Origin: AWTP1-13 sp963827545
GTDB taxonomy: Bacteria > Pseudomonadota > Alphaproteobacteria > Rhizobiales > Hyphomicrobiaceae
Assembly: GCA_963827545.1 (NCBI GenBank)
Contig: CAWHBI010000029.1
Location: forward strand, 1 to 64,000
Reading direction: 5' to 3'
DNA length: 64,000 nt
Below, piece by piece: positions 46,758 to 55,397 of this stretch (the stretch's first letter is position 1; every line of letters starts with the position of its first letter). The notes under the pieces are model-generated. The model did no database searches. It was not told where the DNA came from and saw only the letters and a program-made list of their open reading frames with translations. The translations under genes and the position numbers were made by a program.

Positions 46758-47576
46758 GTGCAGAAGACCTTGGCCCGTCCCATCTCCAACCGAATGATGG
46801 CCATCGAGAGCCCGAGCGAGGCGCGGCGCATCATTCGCGCCGGCGAGTATACGGGCCACACCGCGGGAATTGCTCCCGATTACGTGCAAGGCAATCTGTG
46901 CATCCTGCCCAAGGAGCTGGCGCAGGAGTTCGCCGCCTTCTGCCAGCGCAATCCCAAGCCGTGTCCTGTGATCGGCATGGGCGCGCCCGGCGATCCCTCA
47001 CTGCCCGATCTCGGAGACATCGACATCCGCACAGACCTTCCCCGCTACCGCGTGTTCAAGGACGGCAAGCTCGTCGACGAGCCTACCGATATCGCCAAGT
47101 ACTGGTCGGACGACCTCGTGACGTTCCTGCTCGGCTGCTCGTTCTCCTTCGAGTTGCCGATCCTCCAGGAGGGCATCCGCCTGCAGCACGTCGAGCGCAA
47201 TACGGTCGTGCCCATGTACCGCACCAGCATCGAATGCGTGCCGGCCGGCCGCTTCAAGGGCCGGATGGTGGTGTCGATGCGTTCCTTCGCGCCGGCGGAG
47301 GCGATCCGCGCCATCCAGATAACCTCCCGCTTCCCTGCGGTGCACGGTGCGCCTGTGCACCTTGGCCTTCCCGAGGCGATCGGCGTGCACGACCTCATGC
47401 GTCCCGACTGGGGCGATCCGCCCGAGATGAAGCCAGGCGAGCTGCCGGTGTTCTGGGCCTGCGGGGTGACGCCGCAGGTGGCAATCGAGGCTGCGCGGCC
47501 ATCGATCTGCATCACCCACAAGCCGGGCTCGATGCTGATCACGGACAAGAGGAACAGCGCGCTCGCGGCGCTGTGA
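46758..47576 (+). CDS. DUF1445 family protein (putative hydro-lyase / D-glutamate cyclase-like)
   Basis: A 272-residue enzyme-like protein. Conserved DUF1445 stretches include ARRIIRAGEYTGHTAG, the LGCSFSFE segment with a conserved Cys, and CGVTPQ near the C-terminus. Mammalian relatives include mitochondrial D-glutamate cyclase; bacterial ones are often annotated as hydro-lyases. The GTG start is chosen because AAAGGAGG lies five bases before it. It converges on the MetE-like operon. Confidence 0.85.
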   Translation: MQKTLARPISNRMMAIESPSEARRIIRAGEYTGHTAGIAPDYVQGNLCILPKELAQEFAAFCQRNPKPCPVIGMGAPGDPSLPDLGDIDIRTDLPRYRVFKDGKLVDEPTDIAKYWSDDLVTFLLGCSFSFELPILQEGIRLQHVERNTVVPMYRTSIECVPAGRFKGRMVVSMRSFAPAEAIRAIQITSRFPAVHGAPVHLGLPEAIGVHDLMRPDWGDPPEMKPGELPVFWACGVTPQVAIEAARPSICITHKPGSMLITDKRNSALAAL

Positions 47577-47589
47577 TCGGCTCCTCGCC

Positions 47590-48621
47590 CTACCGCGACA
47601 ACTCCTTGCGCACGATGGCGGCGCCGGCGGCCATGGCCCGCATCTTCCCGAACGCCACGTCGCGCGGCAGATACTTGAGGCCGCAGTCGGGAGCCACGAC
47701 GATGCGCTCGGCCGGGGCGTGCGGAAGGGCGCGGCGAATGCGGGCGGCGACGGCCTCGGGCGTTTCGATGCTCATGTCGGAGAGGTCGAGCACGCCTAGC
47801 AGGATGGTCTTGCTTGGGAGTTTTTCCAGCACGGCGCAGTCGAGATTGGCCTGCGCGGTCTCGATCGAAATCTGCTGCACCTTCGAGGCCTCGAACTCGG
47901 GCAAGAAGGAATAGGCTGGCGGGCGGTTGTGGATGACGGCGGCATAGCCGAAGCAGATGTGAACGGCGGTCGTGCCGGTTACGCCCTCGAGCGCACGATC
48001 GAGCACCTTCACGCCGAATGCCTTGGCCTTGTCAGCGCGCGCCTGCATATAGGGCTCGTCCACCTGCACGATGTCGGCGCCGGCGGCGAACAGGTCCCTG
48101 ATCTCGTCGTTGACCGCCGCAGCGTAGTCCATCGCCAGCGCCACCTCGTCCTTGTAGTGGTCGTCCTGCGCCTGCTGGCTCATCGTGAAGGGGCCAGGGA
48201 CCGTGATCTTGATCGTGCGGTCCGTGTTGGCGCGGAGGAACTGCACGTCGCGCACCTGCACCGGGTGCCGGCGCCTGATCGTGCCGACCACGCGCGGCAC
48301 CGGATTGGGATGGCCGCTGCGGTCGAGCGCCGTGCCGGGATTGTCGATGTCGACGCCGTCGAGCGCCGTGGCGAAGCGGTTGGAGTAGCTCTCGCGGCGC
48401 ATCTCGCCGTCGGTGATGACGTCGAGCCCGGCGCGCTCCTGGTCGCGGATGGCAAGCAGCGTGGCGTCGTCCTGCGCCTGCTCCAGCCATTCGGGCGCGA
48501 CACGCCACAACTCCTGCGCTCGCACGCGAGGCGGAAACCGGCCGGCGAGCTTCTTGCGGTCGATCAGCCAGTCGGGCTGGGCATAGCTTCCCACCAGTGT
48601 CGTCGGCAGAAGGGGCAGCAT
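47590..48621 (-). CDS. MetE C-terminal-domain methyltransferase, paralogue 1
   Basis: A 343-residue protein equal to the C-terminal catalytic half of cobalamin-independent methionine synthase. The zinc ligands are expected at His and Cys of VHICFGY and Cys of VAPDCGLKYL. Single-domain members of this group methylate homocysteine-like thiols or cleave methylated sulfur compounds rather than act as full MetE. It is about 50-60 percent like the next gene by eye, so the pair arose by tandem duplication. GGAGGAGCCC before ATG 48621 decides the start. Confidence 0.88.
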   Translation of the reverse strand: MLPLLPTTLVGSYAQPDWLIDRKKLAGRFPPRVRAQELWRVAPEWLEQAQDDATLLAIRDQERAGLDVITDGEMRRESYSNRFATALDGVDIDNPGTALDRSGHPNPVPRVVGTIRRRHPVQVRDVQFLRANTDRTIKITVPGPFTMSQQAQDDHYKDEVALAMDYAAAVNDEIRDLFAAGADIVQVDEPYMQARADKAKAFGVKVLDRALEGVTGTTAVHICFGYAAVIHNRPPAYSFLPEFEASKVQQISIETAQANLDCAVLEKLPSKTILLGVLDLSDMSIETPEAVAARIRRALPHAPAERIVVAPDCGLKYLPRDVAFGKMRAMAAGAAIVRKELSR

Positions 48622-48637
48622 GGGCTCCTCCATTTCC

Positions 48638-48753
48638 CCCTCTCCCCGTACTTCACGGGGAGAGGGCCGGGGTGAGGGGCGGAAACAGGCTACGACAGCA
48701 CTTGGTGCCGCCCCTCACCCTAACCCTCTCCCCACTGAAGAGTGGGGAGAGGG
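48638..48753. repeat. Three-hairpin intergenic repeat, copy A
   Basis: In order: a hairpin CCCTCTCCCCGT.../...ACGGGGAGAGGG, then GGGGTGAGGGGCGG pairing with GCCGCCCCTCACCC across a short variable segment, then CCCTCTCCCCACT.../...AGTGGGGAGAGGG. It fills the gap between the two MetE-like genes. Confidence 0.85.
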
Positions 48754-48755
48754 AA

Positions 48756-49784
48756 TTACAGCTCCTTGCGCACAATGGCGGCACCTTCGCTCAGCGCCTT
48801 CAGCTTGGCAAAGGCAACCTCACGCGGCAGGTATTTCATGCCGCAGTCGGGCGCCGGGATGAGCTTGTCGGCGGGAACGTGCTCGAGGCCGGCGCGGATT
48901 CGTTGCGCCACCACCTGTGGCGTCTCGGCCTTCGCGTCGTTGAGATCGAGCACACCGAGCAGGACCTTCTTGGGCGCCAGATCTTTCAAGATGCCGAGGT
49001 CGAGCTTGGGCTGCGCCGCCTCGATGGAGATCTGCTCCGCCACGCTGTCGGCGAGTTGCGGCAGGAACGAGTAGCCGACCGGTTTGGTCTCGCCCGGCAC
49101 CAGCGCAGCGTAACCGAAGCACAGGTGCACGATGGTGGGCACCCTCAGCCCGTCGAGCGCGCGGTTGATGGCCTTCACGGCGATGCGCTTGGCGGCGTCG
49201 GGATCGTTGCGCAGCCAGGGCTCGTCCAATTGGACGATGTCGGCGCCGGCAGCGACCAGGTCGTGCGCCTCCGCGTTCACAGCGGCGGCGTAGTCCATCA
49301 CCATCTCGTCGGCGTCCTTGTAAAACTCGTTGATCGCCTGCTGGCTCATGGTGAAGGGGCCCGGCAGGGTGATCTTGGCGGTGCGGTCGGTGTTGGCGCG
49401 CAGAAACTGCATATCGCGCACTTCGACCGCGTGCGTGCGCCTGATCCTGGACACCACGCGCGGCACCGGCGTCTCGTGGCCCGAGCGCGCCTTGACGTGG
49501 CCCGGCTTGTCGAGGTCGATGCCTTCAAGCGCGGTGGCGAAGCGGTTCGAGTAGCTCTCGCGCCGAATTTCACCGTCCGTGATGATGTCGATGCCGGCCC
49601 GCTCCATGTCGCGGATGGCGAGAAGCGTGGCATCGTCCTGCGCCTGCTCCAGCCAGGGGTCCGGGACGCGCCAGATGTTCATGCGCACGCGCGGCACCGA
49701 CTTGGACAACATCTCGCGGTTCACCAGCCAGTCGGGCTGCGGGTAGCTGCCGACGACGGTGGTGGGCAACAGGTGTTGGGTCAT
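48756..49784 (-). CDS. MetE C-terminal-domain methyltransferase, paralogue 2
   Basis: A 342-residue paralogue of the preceding entry. It has VVGSYPQPDWLV at the N-terminus, DIVQLDEPWLR, the zinc ligands in VHLCFGY and PAPDCGMKYL, and the same overall length. The two proteins keep the catalytic residues, so both are probably active, perhaps with different acceptors or as a heterodimer. It lies upstream of paralogue 1 in the putative operon. Confidence 0.89.
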   Translation of the reverse strand: MTQHLLPTTVVGSYPQPDWLVNREMLSKSVPRVRMNIWRVPDPWLEQAQDDATLLAIRDMERAGIDIITDGEIRRESYSNRFATALEGIDLDKPGHVKARSGHETPVPRVVSRIRRTHAVEVRDMQFLRANTDRTAKITLPGPFTMSQQAINEFYKDADEMVMDYAAAVNAEAHDLVAAGADIVQLDEPWLRNDPDAAKRIAVKAINRALDGLRVPTIVHLCFGYAALVPGETKPVGYSFLPQLADSVAEQISIEAAQPKLDLGILKDLAPKKVLLGVLDLNDAKAETPQVVAQRIRAGLEHVPADKLIPAPDCGMKYLPREVAFAKLKALSEGAAIVRKEL

Positions 49785-49814
49785 GGCTTTACTCTCGACT
49801 GCTCATGTGCTGCT

Positions 49815-49936
49815 CCCTCTCCCCGTTCTTACGGGGAGAGGGTCGGGGTGAGGGGCGGCACAAAGCGCCGACGCGGCCTCTTTGGCCGCCCCTCACCCTA
49901 ACCCTCTCCCCATGCTGAAGAAGCATGGGGAGAGGG
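49815..49936. repeat. Three-hairpin intergenic repeat, copy B
   Basis: The same three-hairpin layout as at 48638-48753, with the third stem extended to CCCTCTCCCCATGC/GCATGGGGAGAGGG. It separates paralogue 2 from the permease gene. Confidence 0.85.
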
Positions 49937-49945
49937 AATCTTTGC

Positions 49946-50755
49946 TCACGCCGGCGCAGGAGCGCCTGCCAATATCTCCTCGCGCACGGGTGCTCCGCGC
50001 TCGCGCCGGCCTGCCGTCTGCCAAGCCAGCGTGCGCCGCTCCACCGCGCGGGCCAGCAGGTCGAACAGCACCGACAGCACCAGGATCATGAGGATGGCGG
50101 CGAACACACGCGGGCTGTCGAGCACGGTGCGGTACTTGCTGACCAGATAGCCGATGCCGGCGGCCGATGTGAGCATCTCGGAAACGACGACGCCGATGAT
50201 CGCCAGCGCGCCGCCGAGCCTTAGCCCCGAAAGCACGGTCGGGATCGAGGCCGGGATGATCACGCGCGTGATCTGCTGGGGAAGGGTGGCGCCCATGCTG
50301 CGGGCGGCGACGAGGAGGTGCTGGTCGATGGTGCGGATGCCGGCCGCGGTCGAGAGCATGACGGGGAAGAAGCCGTAGACGCCTGCGAAGGCGATCTTGG
50401 ATTCCGATCCGATACCGAACCAGGCGGTAAAGATTGGATAGAGGATGACAATGGGCACGGCGTAGAGGCTGGAGAACACCGGCAGCAGCAGGTTGCGCAG
50501 GAGCGCAAGGCCGCCGACCAGCGCGCCGACCAGGATGCCGGCCCCGCACGCGATCAGCATTGCCAGCGCCACCTCGTAGAGCGTCACCAGCAACGCGTAG
50601 GCGTATTCGTCCCAGTTCTGGAAAAGCACGGTGAGCGTCTTGGAGAGCGACGGCAGGAACAGCTCGGCCAGCAGGCCGGTCTGCGGCACCAGCTCCCACA
50701 GCACCAGGATGAGGACCAGGATCAGGCGGCGGACGGTGGCGGGAGATGGTCGCAT
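49946..50755 (-). CDS. ABC transporter permease, SsuC/TauC/NrtB type
   Basis: A 269-residue permease of about six segments with the EAA loop (RSMGATLPQQITRVIIPASIPTVLSGLRLG). It is one of two permeases in this cluster and probably pairs with the one at 51547-52299 as a heterodimer. It starts six bases after the ATPase gene's stop. Confidence 0.9.
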   Translation of the reverse strand: MRPSPATVRRLILVLILVLWELVPQTGLLAELFLPSLSKTLTVLFQNWDEYAYALLVTLYEVALAMLIACGAGILVGALVGGLALLRNLLLPVFSSLYAVPIVILYPIFTAWFGIGSESKIAFAGVYGFFPVMLSTAAGIRTIDQHLLVAARSMGATLPQQITRVIIPASIPTVLSGLRLGGALAIIGVVVSEMLTSAAGIGYLVSKYRTVLDSPRVFAAILMILVLSVLFDLLARAVERRTLAWQTAGRRERGAPVREEILAGAPAPA

Positions 50756-50761
50756 GGGTCC

Positions 50762-51568
50762 TCACGTCGCCTTACGGATCTGCTGCCAGATGCGGTCGCG
50801 CAGGCGGCCGAACACATCGGTGGCCATCATCTCGTAGGTGCGGGGCCTCGGCAGCGTGATGTCGATGCGGTCGATGATGCGCCCCGGTCGCGCCGACATG
50901 ACGAGGACCTCGTCGGCGAGATAGACGGCCTCGGTCAGGCTGTGGGTGACGAACACCACAGTCTTGGCCGTCTGCGACCAGATGCGCAGCAGCTCGTGGC
51001 CCATGGTCATGCGCGTCTGCTCGTCGAGTGCGGCAAACGGCTCGTCCATCAGCAGCACGGGCGGGTCCTGCACCAGGCCGCGGGCGATGGACACCCGCTG
51101 CTTCATGCCGCCCGACAACTCGTGCGGGTAACGGCCGCCGAAGCCCTGCAGGCCTACCAGGTTCAGCATGGCGTTGGCGCGCTTGCTCCGCTCCTCGCGC
51201 GGCGCATGGCGGATACTGAGCGGGAACTCGATGTTGTCGAGCGCGGTCAGCCAGGGGAACAGGCTCGCTTCCTGGAACACGACGCCGACGCGATCAGGGT
51301 CTGGGTCGGTGATGGGCCGGCCGGCGCACAGGATGGTGCCCGAGGTCTGGTGCCTGAGCCCCGCCATCATCATCAGCAGCGAGGTCTTGCCGCAGCCGCT
51401 GGGGCCGACGATCACGACGAAGTGCCCGGCGCCGACCGTGAGGGAAATGTCCTCCAACGCCGGCACCTGGCCCTCGCGGCCCTCGTAGATATGCGAGAGC
51501 GCCGCGACCTCGATGGCGGCTGCAGCCGTCTGCGCGCGCAACTCCTTCACGTCCGCCAGGTGCTGCAT
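50762..51568 (-). CDS. ABC transporter ATP-binding protein, SsuB/TauB/NrtD type
   Basis: A 268-residue ATPase with Walker A GPSGCGKT, Q-loop VFQEASLFPWLT, signature LSGGMKQRVSIARGL and Walker B VLLMDEPFAALD. The start at 51568 has GGAGG five bases upstream and overlaps the permease gene's end by 22 bases, indicating coupled translation. Confidence 0.92.
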   Translation of the reverse strand: MQHLADVKELRAQTAAAAIEVAALSHIYEGREGQVPALEDISLTVGAGHFVVIVGPSGCGKTSLLMMMAGLRHQTSGTILCAGRPITDPDPDRVGVVFQEASLFPWLTALDNIEFPLSIRHAPREERSKRANAMLNLVGLQGFGGRYPHELSGGMKQRVSIARGLVQDPPVLLMDEPFAALDEQTRMTMGHELLRIWSQTAKTVVFVTHSLTEAVYLADEVLVMSARPGRIIDRIDITLPRPRTYEMMATDVFGRLRDRIWQQIRKAT

Positions 51569-52299
51569 CGAGCCTCCAGCCAGCGGACGGTTTCGTTGAA
51601 GGCGATCGCCACGGTCGCCAGCAGGATCACGCCGGCGAACAGCTGCGGCATCTGGAAGTTCTCGCCCCAGCTGGCGATCAGGTGGCCGATGCCGGTACGC
51701 GAGGCATACATCTCGGCGATCATCACGCCCGTGAAATTGAAGATCATGGAGATGCGCAGGGTCTCGAGCAGGAACGGCATCATGCTCGGCACATAGACGC
51801 GGGTGAGCACCTGCGTGCGCGTGGCGCCGTAGGAGCGCGCCACCAGCACGTGGTCGGCCTTGACCGATTCCACGGCCGCCGCCGCGCTCATGATGACGAT
51901 GAAGATGGTGGAGAAGGCCGCATAGGCCACCTTCTGGCCGAAGCCGATGCCGAACACCAGGATGAACATCGGCAGGAAGATCGATTTGGGGATGGAGAAG
52001 ACGTAGAACAGCATCGGCCTGAAGATGGCGCCGAAATAGTCGTTCTCTGCCGCCAGCACGCCGATCGCCGCCCCGAGAGGGACCGCGACGATGAAGGCGA
52101 GGATCACCTCGCCCGCGGTGACCGCCACCGCCTCCTGCACCTGCGGCCGGCCGAGGATGTCGGCCAGCATTGCCAGCACATCCGAGAGCGGCGGCAGCAG
52201 CAGCGGGTTGACGATGCCGAGCCGCGGCAGCGCCTCCCACGCCGCCAGGACGAGGGCGAGGAGGGCGAGGCGCGTGGCGATCAAGGCGAGGCGGTTCAT
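51547..52299 (-). CDS. ABC transporter permease, SsuC/TauC/NrtB type
   Basis: A 250-residue permease with the EAA loop (RSYGATRTQVLTRVYVPSMMPFLLETLRI). It precedes the ATPase gene in the operon. Two non-identical permeases for a single ATPase is less usual for sulfonate-type systems, which often use a homodimer. Confidence 0.9.
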   Translation of the reverse strand: MNRLALIATRLALLALVLAAWEALPRLGIVNPLLLPPLSDVLAMLADILGRPQVQEAVAVTAGEVILAFIVAVPLGAAIGVLAAENDYFGAIFRPMLFYVFSIPKSIFLPMFILVFGIGFGQKVAYAAFSTIFIVIMSAAAAVESVKADHVLVARSYGATRTQVLTRVYVPSMMPFLLETLRISMIFNFTGVMIAEMYASRTGIGHLIASWGENFQMPQLFAGVILLATVAIAFNETVRWLEARCSTWRT

Positions 52300-52312
52300 G
52301 CGGGTCTCCTCT

Positions 52313-52424
52313 CCCTCTCCCCGTTCTTACGGGGAGAGGGCCGGGGTGAGGGGCGGAACCAAGCTCCGGCGGCATTTGCAGCCGCCCCTCACCCTAACCC
52401 TCTCCCCGCAAGCGGGGAGAGGGG
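52313..52424. repeat. Three-hairpin intergenic repeat, copy C
   Basis: Same layout as copies A and B, between the binding-protein and permease genes. The third stem is CCCTCTCCCCGC/GCGGGGAGAGGG. Confidence 0.85.
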
Positions 52425-52437
52425 ACAGGCGTGCGTC

Positions 52438-53433
52438 TCATTTCCTCGTCGGCACCGGCTTGAAGTCGGCGGTGTAGATCTCCTGCACGGGGGCCAGATC
52501 GGTCATGCCGACGAGCCTGGCAAGGTCGAGCGCCAGTGACAGCCACTCCTCGGTCATCTCGCCGGTGGCCGACACCTTGGCGAGGTTACCATCGAGCTCG
52601 GCCTCGGCCACCTGCGGCGCGATCTCGTCGATCTCGGCGATCAGCTTGATGGCTTCCGCGCGGTTGGCCTTGTCCTGCAGGAACACGACCGCGCCGAACA
52701 GGGCGTTGACGGCCTTCTGCACCACCTGCGGCTTCTCCTTGATGAACTTTTCAGACGAGATCCACAGCCCGCTCAGATGCGGCTTCACCTCCGCGCCGAA
52801 GTCGACGAGGCTGCGGCCCTGCTTCTCCTGCATGATCTTGAAGGACAGGGGGGAATAGAGCACGACGGCGTCGACGTTGCCCGAGATCAGGTTCGGGACA
52901 AGGCCGCCGCCGCCCAGGGGAACGGTCGTGAACTTCACCTTGCGGTCCTGCATCATCCAGCGGGCGAGCACGTCCGAGGCCGAGCCGGCAGCGGTGATGC
53001 CGACCTTCTTGCCTTCGAACTCGGAGATCTGCGCGACCTTGGAATCGGCTTTGACCATCAGGTACCAGCCGTAGTAGCCGAGCGCCGCACCCGCGACCGC
53101 TTTCGTCTGCACGCCCTTCTTGCGCCCGGCGGCGACGAGCGCGGCGGAGTTGAGCTGCAAGTCGGCGGCACCGGCCGCCATCGCCTCGAAGGTCTCCGAG
53201 CCGCTGCGGTAGATCGTCAGCTCGGCCTTGATGCCTTCCTTCGCAAAGAGGCCCTGGCGCTGCGCCGTCTCGGCGATGATGGTGGGGTAGTAGGTCTTGG
53301 TGGGGAGGCCGATGCGGATCGTCTCCTGGGCCTGGACCGACGCAAAGCCGCTCGCAGAAAGAATTGCGAAAGTGACCACCGTCAGGCAGCGGGACAGTGA
53401 ATGAACCTTCTTCCGTTTGGAATTGCTCAGCAT
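52438..53433 (-). CDS. ABC transporter substrate-binding protein, NMT1/TauA/SsuA type
   Basis: A 331-residue periplasmic protein with a signal peptide (Lys-rich start, cleavage near VQAQE). It starts the mature part with IRIGLPTKTYYPTIIAETAQRQGLFAKEGIKAEL, the standard fold for binders of nitrate, sulfonates, pyrimidines or thiamin precursors. The ligand is not evident. It is the first gene of the operon that ends in the two MetE-like genes, so a methylated or sulfur-containing ligand is a reasonable guess. Confidence 0.9.
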   Translation of the reverse strand: MLSNSKRKKVHSLSRCLTVVTFAILSASGFASVQAQETIRIGLPTKTYYPTIIAETAQRQGLFAKEGIKAELTIYRSGSETFEAMAAGAADLQLNSAALVAAGRKKGVQTKAVAGAALGYYGWYLMVKADSKVAQISEFEGKKVGITAAGSASDVLARWMMQDRKVKFTTVPLGGGGLVPNLISGNVDAVVLYSPLSFKIMQEKQGRSLVDFGAEVKPHLSGLWISSEKFIKEKPQVVQKAVNALFGAVVFLQDKANRAEAIKLIAEIDEIAPQVAEAELDGNLAKVSATGEMTEEWLSLALDLARLVGMTDLAPVQEIYTADFKPVPTRK

Positions 53434-53577
53434 TTATCGTTCCTCCCCTATGAAAAGCTTACAAGCCACCCCTGGCGGTGACAACAAGCGAGGCGCGCAG
53501 ACCAGCTCGTCGAGCTGTAGAGGAGAGAGTGGGACGCTTCCACGCACTGGACGCGGACGCTTGCGGCCGGCCAGATC

Positions 53578-53934
53578 TCAAAGACCGGTGCCGGCAAGCG
53601 CCGCGCTGTCCTTGGGCGCCTGCTCGCGGCGCTCTGTCATGGCGTAGTCGCGCACGACGCCGGCCACGCGCAGCCGGTAGTCGCGGAATACACCGGCGCG
53701 GCCCTTGGCCTGGGTGCGGCGGTGCTCAGCGTGGTTGCGCCAGCGCGCGACCGCTGCCTCATCACGCCAGAACGACAGCGAGAGCATCTTGGCGGGCTCA
53801 TGGATGCTCTGGAAGCGCTCCACGGAGATGAAGCCGTCGATCTTCTCGAGCTCGGATCGGAGCTCCGCCGCAAGATCGAGATAGTCCTGCTTGCGGCCTT
53901 CCGCGGGCCAGACCTCGAAGATGACGGCGATCAT
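53578..53934 (-). CDS. ABM-domain (antibiotic biosynthesis monooxygenase-like) protein
   Basis: A 118-residue protein with MIAVIFEVWPAEGRKQDYLDLAAEL, GFISVERFQSI and LSLSFWRDEAAVARWRNHAEHRR, a pattern typical of ABM/YgiN-like alpha/beta-barrel proteins, which are often dimeric. No cofactor motif is expected. The substrate is unknown. It stands alone. Confidence 0.82.
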   Translation of the reverse strand: MIAVIFEVWPAEGRKQDYLDLAAELRSELEKIDGFISVERFQSIHEPAKMLSLSFWRDEAAVARWRNHAEHRRTQAKGRAGVFRDYRLRVAGVVRDYAMTERREQAPKDSAALAGTGL

Positions 53935-53993
53935 TGGCGCTCTCCGGCGGCGAGGGATCAGCTCTGGGGTTCACGCGGCGCGGCGGCTGCAAG

Positions 53994-54185
53994 TCATCTT
54001 TTCTTGGCGACGTCGTCCTTGCCCACGGCCTCGGGGAACACCCACATGGCAACCACCGCGAACACGCCAAAGCCGATCACGAGCCAGAAGAGATGGCCGT
54101 TGCCTACTGACGACTCCCAAAAGGCGAAGCCGATCGCCACCACGAGCGCTATCAGGGACAAGATGGCCTTTACATCGCTGGGCAT
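53994..54185 (-). CDS. Small two-segment membrane protein
   Basis: A 63-residue protein with two hydrophobic segments (about 8-23 and 31-50) separated by a short polar turn and ending in a charged tail KDDVAKKR. Composition and codon use are consistent with a real gene, but I do not recognise a family. Confidence 0.55.
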   Translation of the reverse strand: MPSDVKAILSLIALVVAIGFAFWESSVGNGHLFWLVIGFGVFAVVAMWVFPEAVGKDDVAKKR

Positions 54186-54377
54186 GAGAGCCTCCCCTGA
54201 TCAGGCCGCACACCGCGTCATCCCCGTCCGCAGCGGTCGACAGCGCGAGGCGGGGTCGCGCAGAGCCGGGAATCATGCTGCGCAGAATCCGACCCTACCG
54301 CGGTCATTGCCCCGCATTGCACTCCGCCCTAGCGTCGCTTCCCCATGAAGGGTGGAGGGGACCTTGCGTCTGCGGCC

Positions 54378-55148
54378 TCAGTAGTTGCCGAGCGGTTGCG
54401 CCGCGGAGATGTCCGGACGTTTCGGCTGGCCGCGCAGGTTCTTCTTGAGGTGGCGTTCGTCGTAGCCATTGAACAGGTGGCCGAGGAGCCCGCGGTTCAG
54501 GTCCGAGGTGCCGAACAGCCAATCGGCGATGGGGAACGTGAGGTTCATGTTGGTTTCCATCATCAGCCGCGCGTTATGGTGGGCCGTGTGATGGCGGCGC
54601 AGCGTGTTGACGAACGGGCAGTTGCGCACGAACCAGCTCTCGTCCACGTGGCAGCAGAAGTGCATGAACTCGTAGATCAGGTACATGCCCGTGGTCACGC
54701 ACATGAACAGCCAGCCGACATTGGGCGTGAACAGGTTGCCGAGAATAATGCCGCCCGGCATGGACATCAGAATGAACACGACCAGGGCGTAGGGCGGGAA
54801 CACGGTGACGCGCCAGTCCTTGTGGTCGCGGAAGCGCATCTCCTCGTCGGTGAAGAACTGGTGGTGATTGAGCGTGTGGCGCTCGTAGATGGCGCGCAGG
54901 CCCTTGAAGGGCACCGGCCGATGCATGACGAAGCGGTGCACGGCCCACTCGAAGATATTGGTGAACAGGAAGGTGATCGGGATCGTCAGCCACTCCAGCG
55001 GCTTCACGTCATGGATGTGCTGCAGGTAGATGGTGAACGCGGCCGCGCCCATCGCGTAGATGATGACGATGTGCAGATAGCCGTCGTACCAGCCCATGAT
55101 GCGCGAGCGGTACTCCTGGCGAAACGCCTTCTGCCGTTCGGTGACCAT
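54378..55148 (-). CDS. Sterol desaturase / fatty-acid hydroxylase family membrane di-iron enzyme
   Basis: A 256-residue integral membrane enzyme that hydroxylates lipids or carotenoids. The eight-histidine iron-binding set is visible: HRFVMH, HTLNHH, HFCCH and HHTAHH. The GGAAGG before the ATG and the promoter at 55213-55242 support the start. No carotenoid or hopanoid gene is adjacent, so the substrate is open. Confidence 0.9.
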   Translation of the reverse strand: MVTERQKAFRQEYRSRIMGWYDGYLHIVIIYAMGAAAFTIYLQHIHDVKPLEWLTIPITFLFTNIFEWAVHRFVMHRPVPFKGLRAIYERHTLNHHQFFTDEEMRFRDHKDWRVTVFPPYALVVFILMSMPGGIILGNLFTPNVGWLFMCVTTGMYLIYEFMHFCCHVDESWFVRNCPFVNTLRRHHTAHHNARLMMETNMNLTFPIADWLFGTSDLNRGLLGHLFNGYDERHLKKNLRGQPKRPDISAAQPLGNY

Positions 55149-55202
55149 GTTGCGACCTTCCTGGCAATGCTCCGGTCGAGCGCCCGTGAGCCGGTGCGTC
55201 TG

Positions 55203-55242
55203 TGATATATCAGTGATACACCCATGCCGGCGGCGGCGTCAA
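55203..55242 (-). promoter_or_regulatory. Promoter and possible operator of the sterol-desaturase-family gene
   Basis: On the minus strand, TTGACG (complement of 55237-55242) and TATCAC (complement of 55213-55218) are spaced by 18 bases. The palindrome TGATATATCA (55203-55212) directly follows at the expected start point, and TATCAC is repeated 11 bases (one helical turn) downstream. Such an arrangement fits a repressor site over the promoter. Confidence 0.45.
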
Positions 55243-55245
55243 TTC

Positions 55246-55374
55246 CACCTGTCATCCCGGCCGCCAGCGATCGCGCAAGCGCGGTCGCGTGGCGAGCCGG
55301 GACCTGCCGCGACCGTCGTCGTTTGCTGCAGATCCCGGACAGCCTCGCTTCGCTCGGCTTCCAGGATGACGGGT
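55246..55374. repeat. 129-nt dispersed palindromic repeat, copy 2
   Basis: The ends CACCTGTCATCCCGG and CCAGGATGACGGGT and the internal layout match the repeat at 19306-19434, with the same length. It lies between the TRAP permease and the sterol-desaturase-family gene. Confidence 0.75.
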
Positions 55375-55397
55375 GGAGTTTTTCGCCGGCCTCAGGG

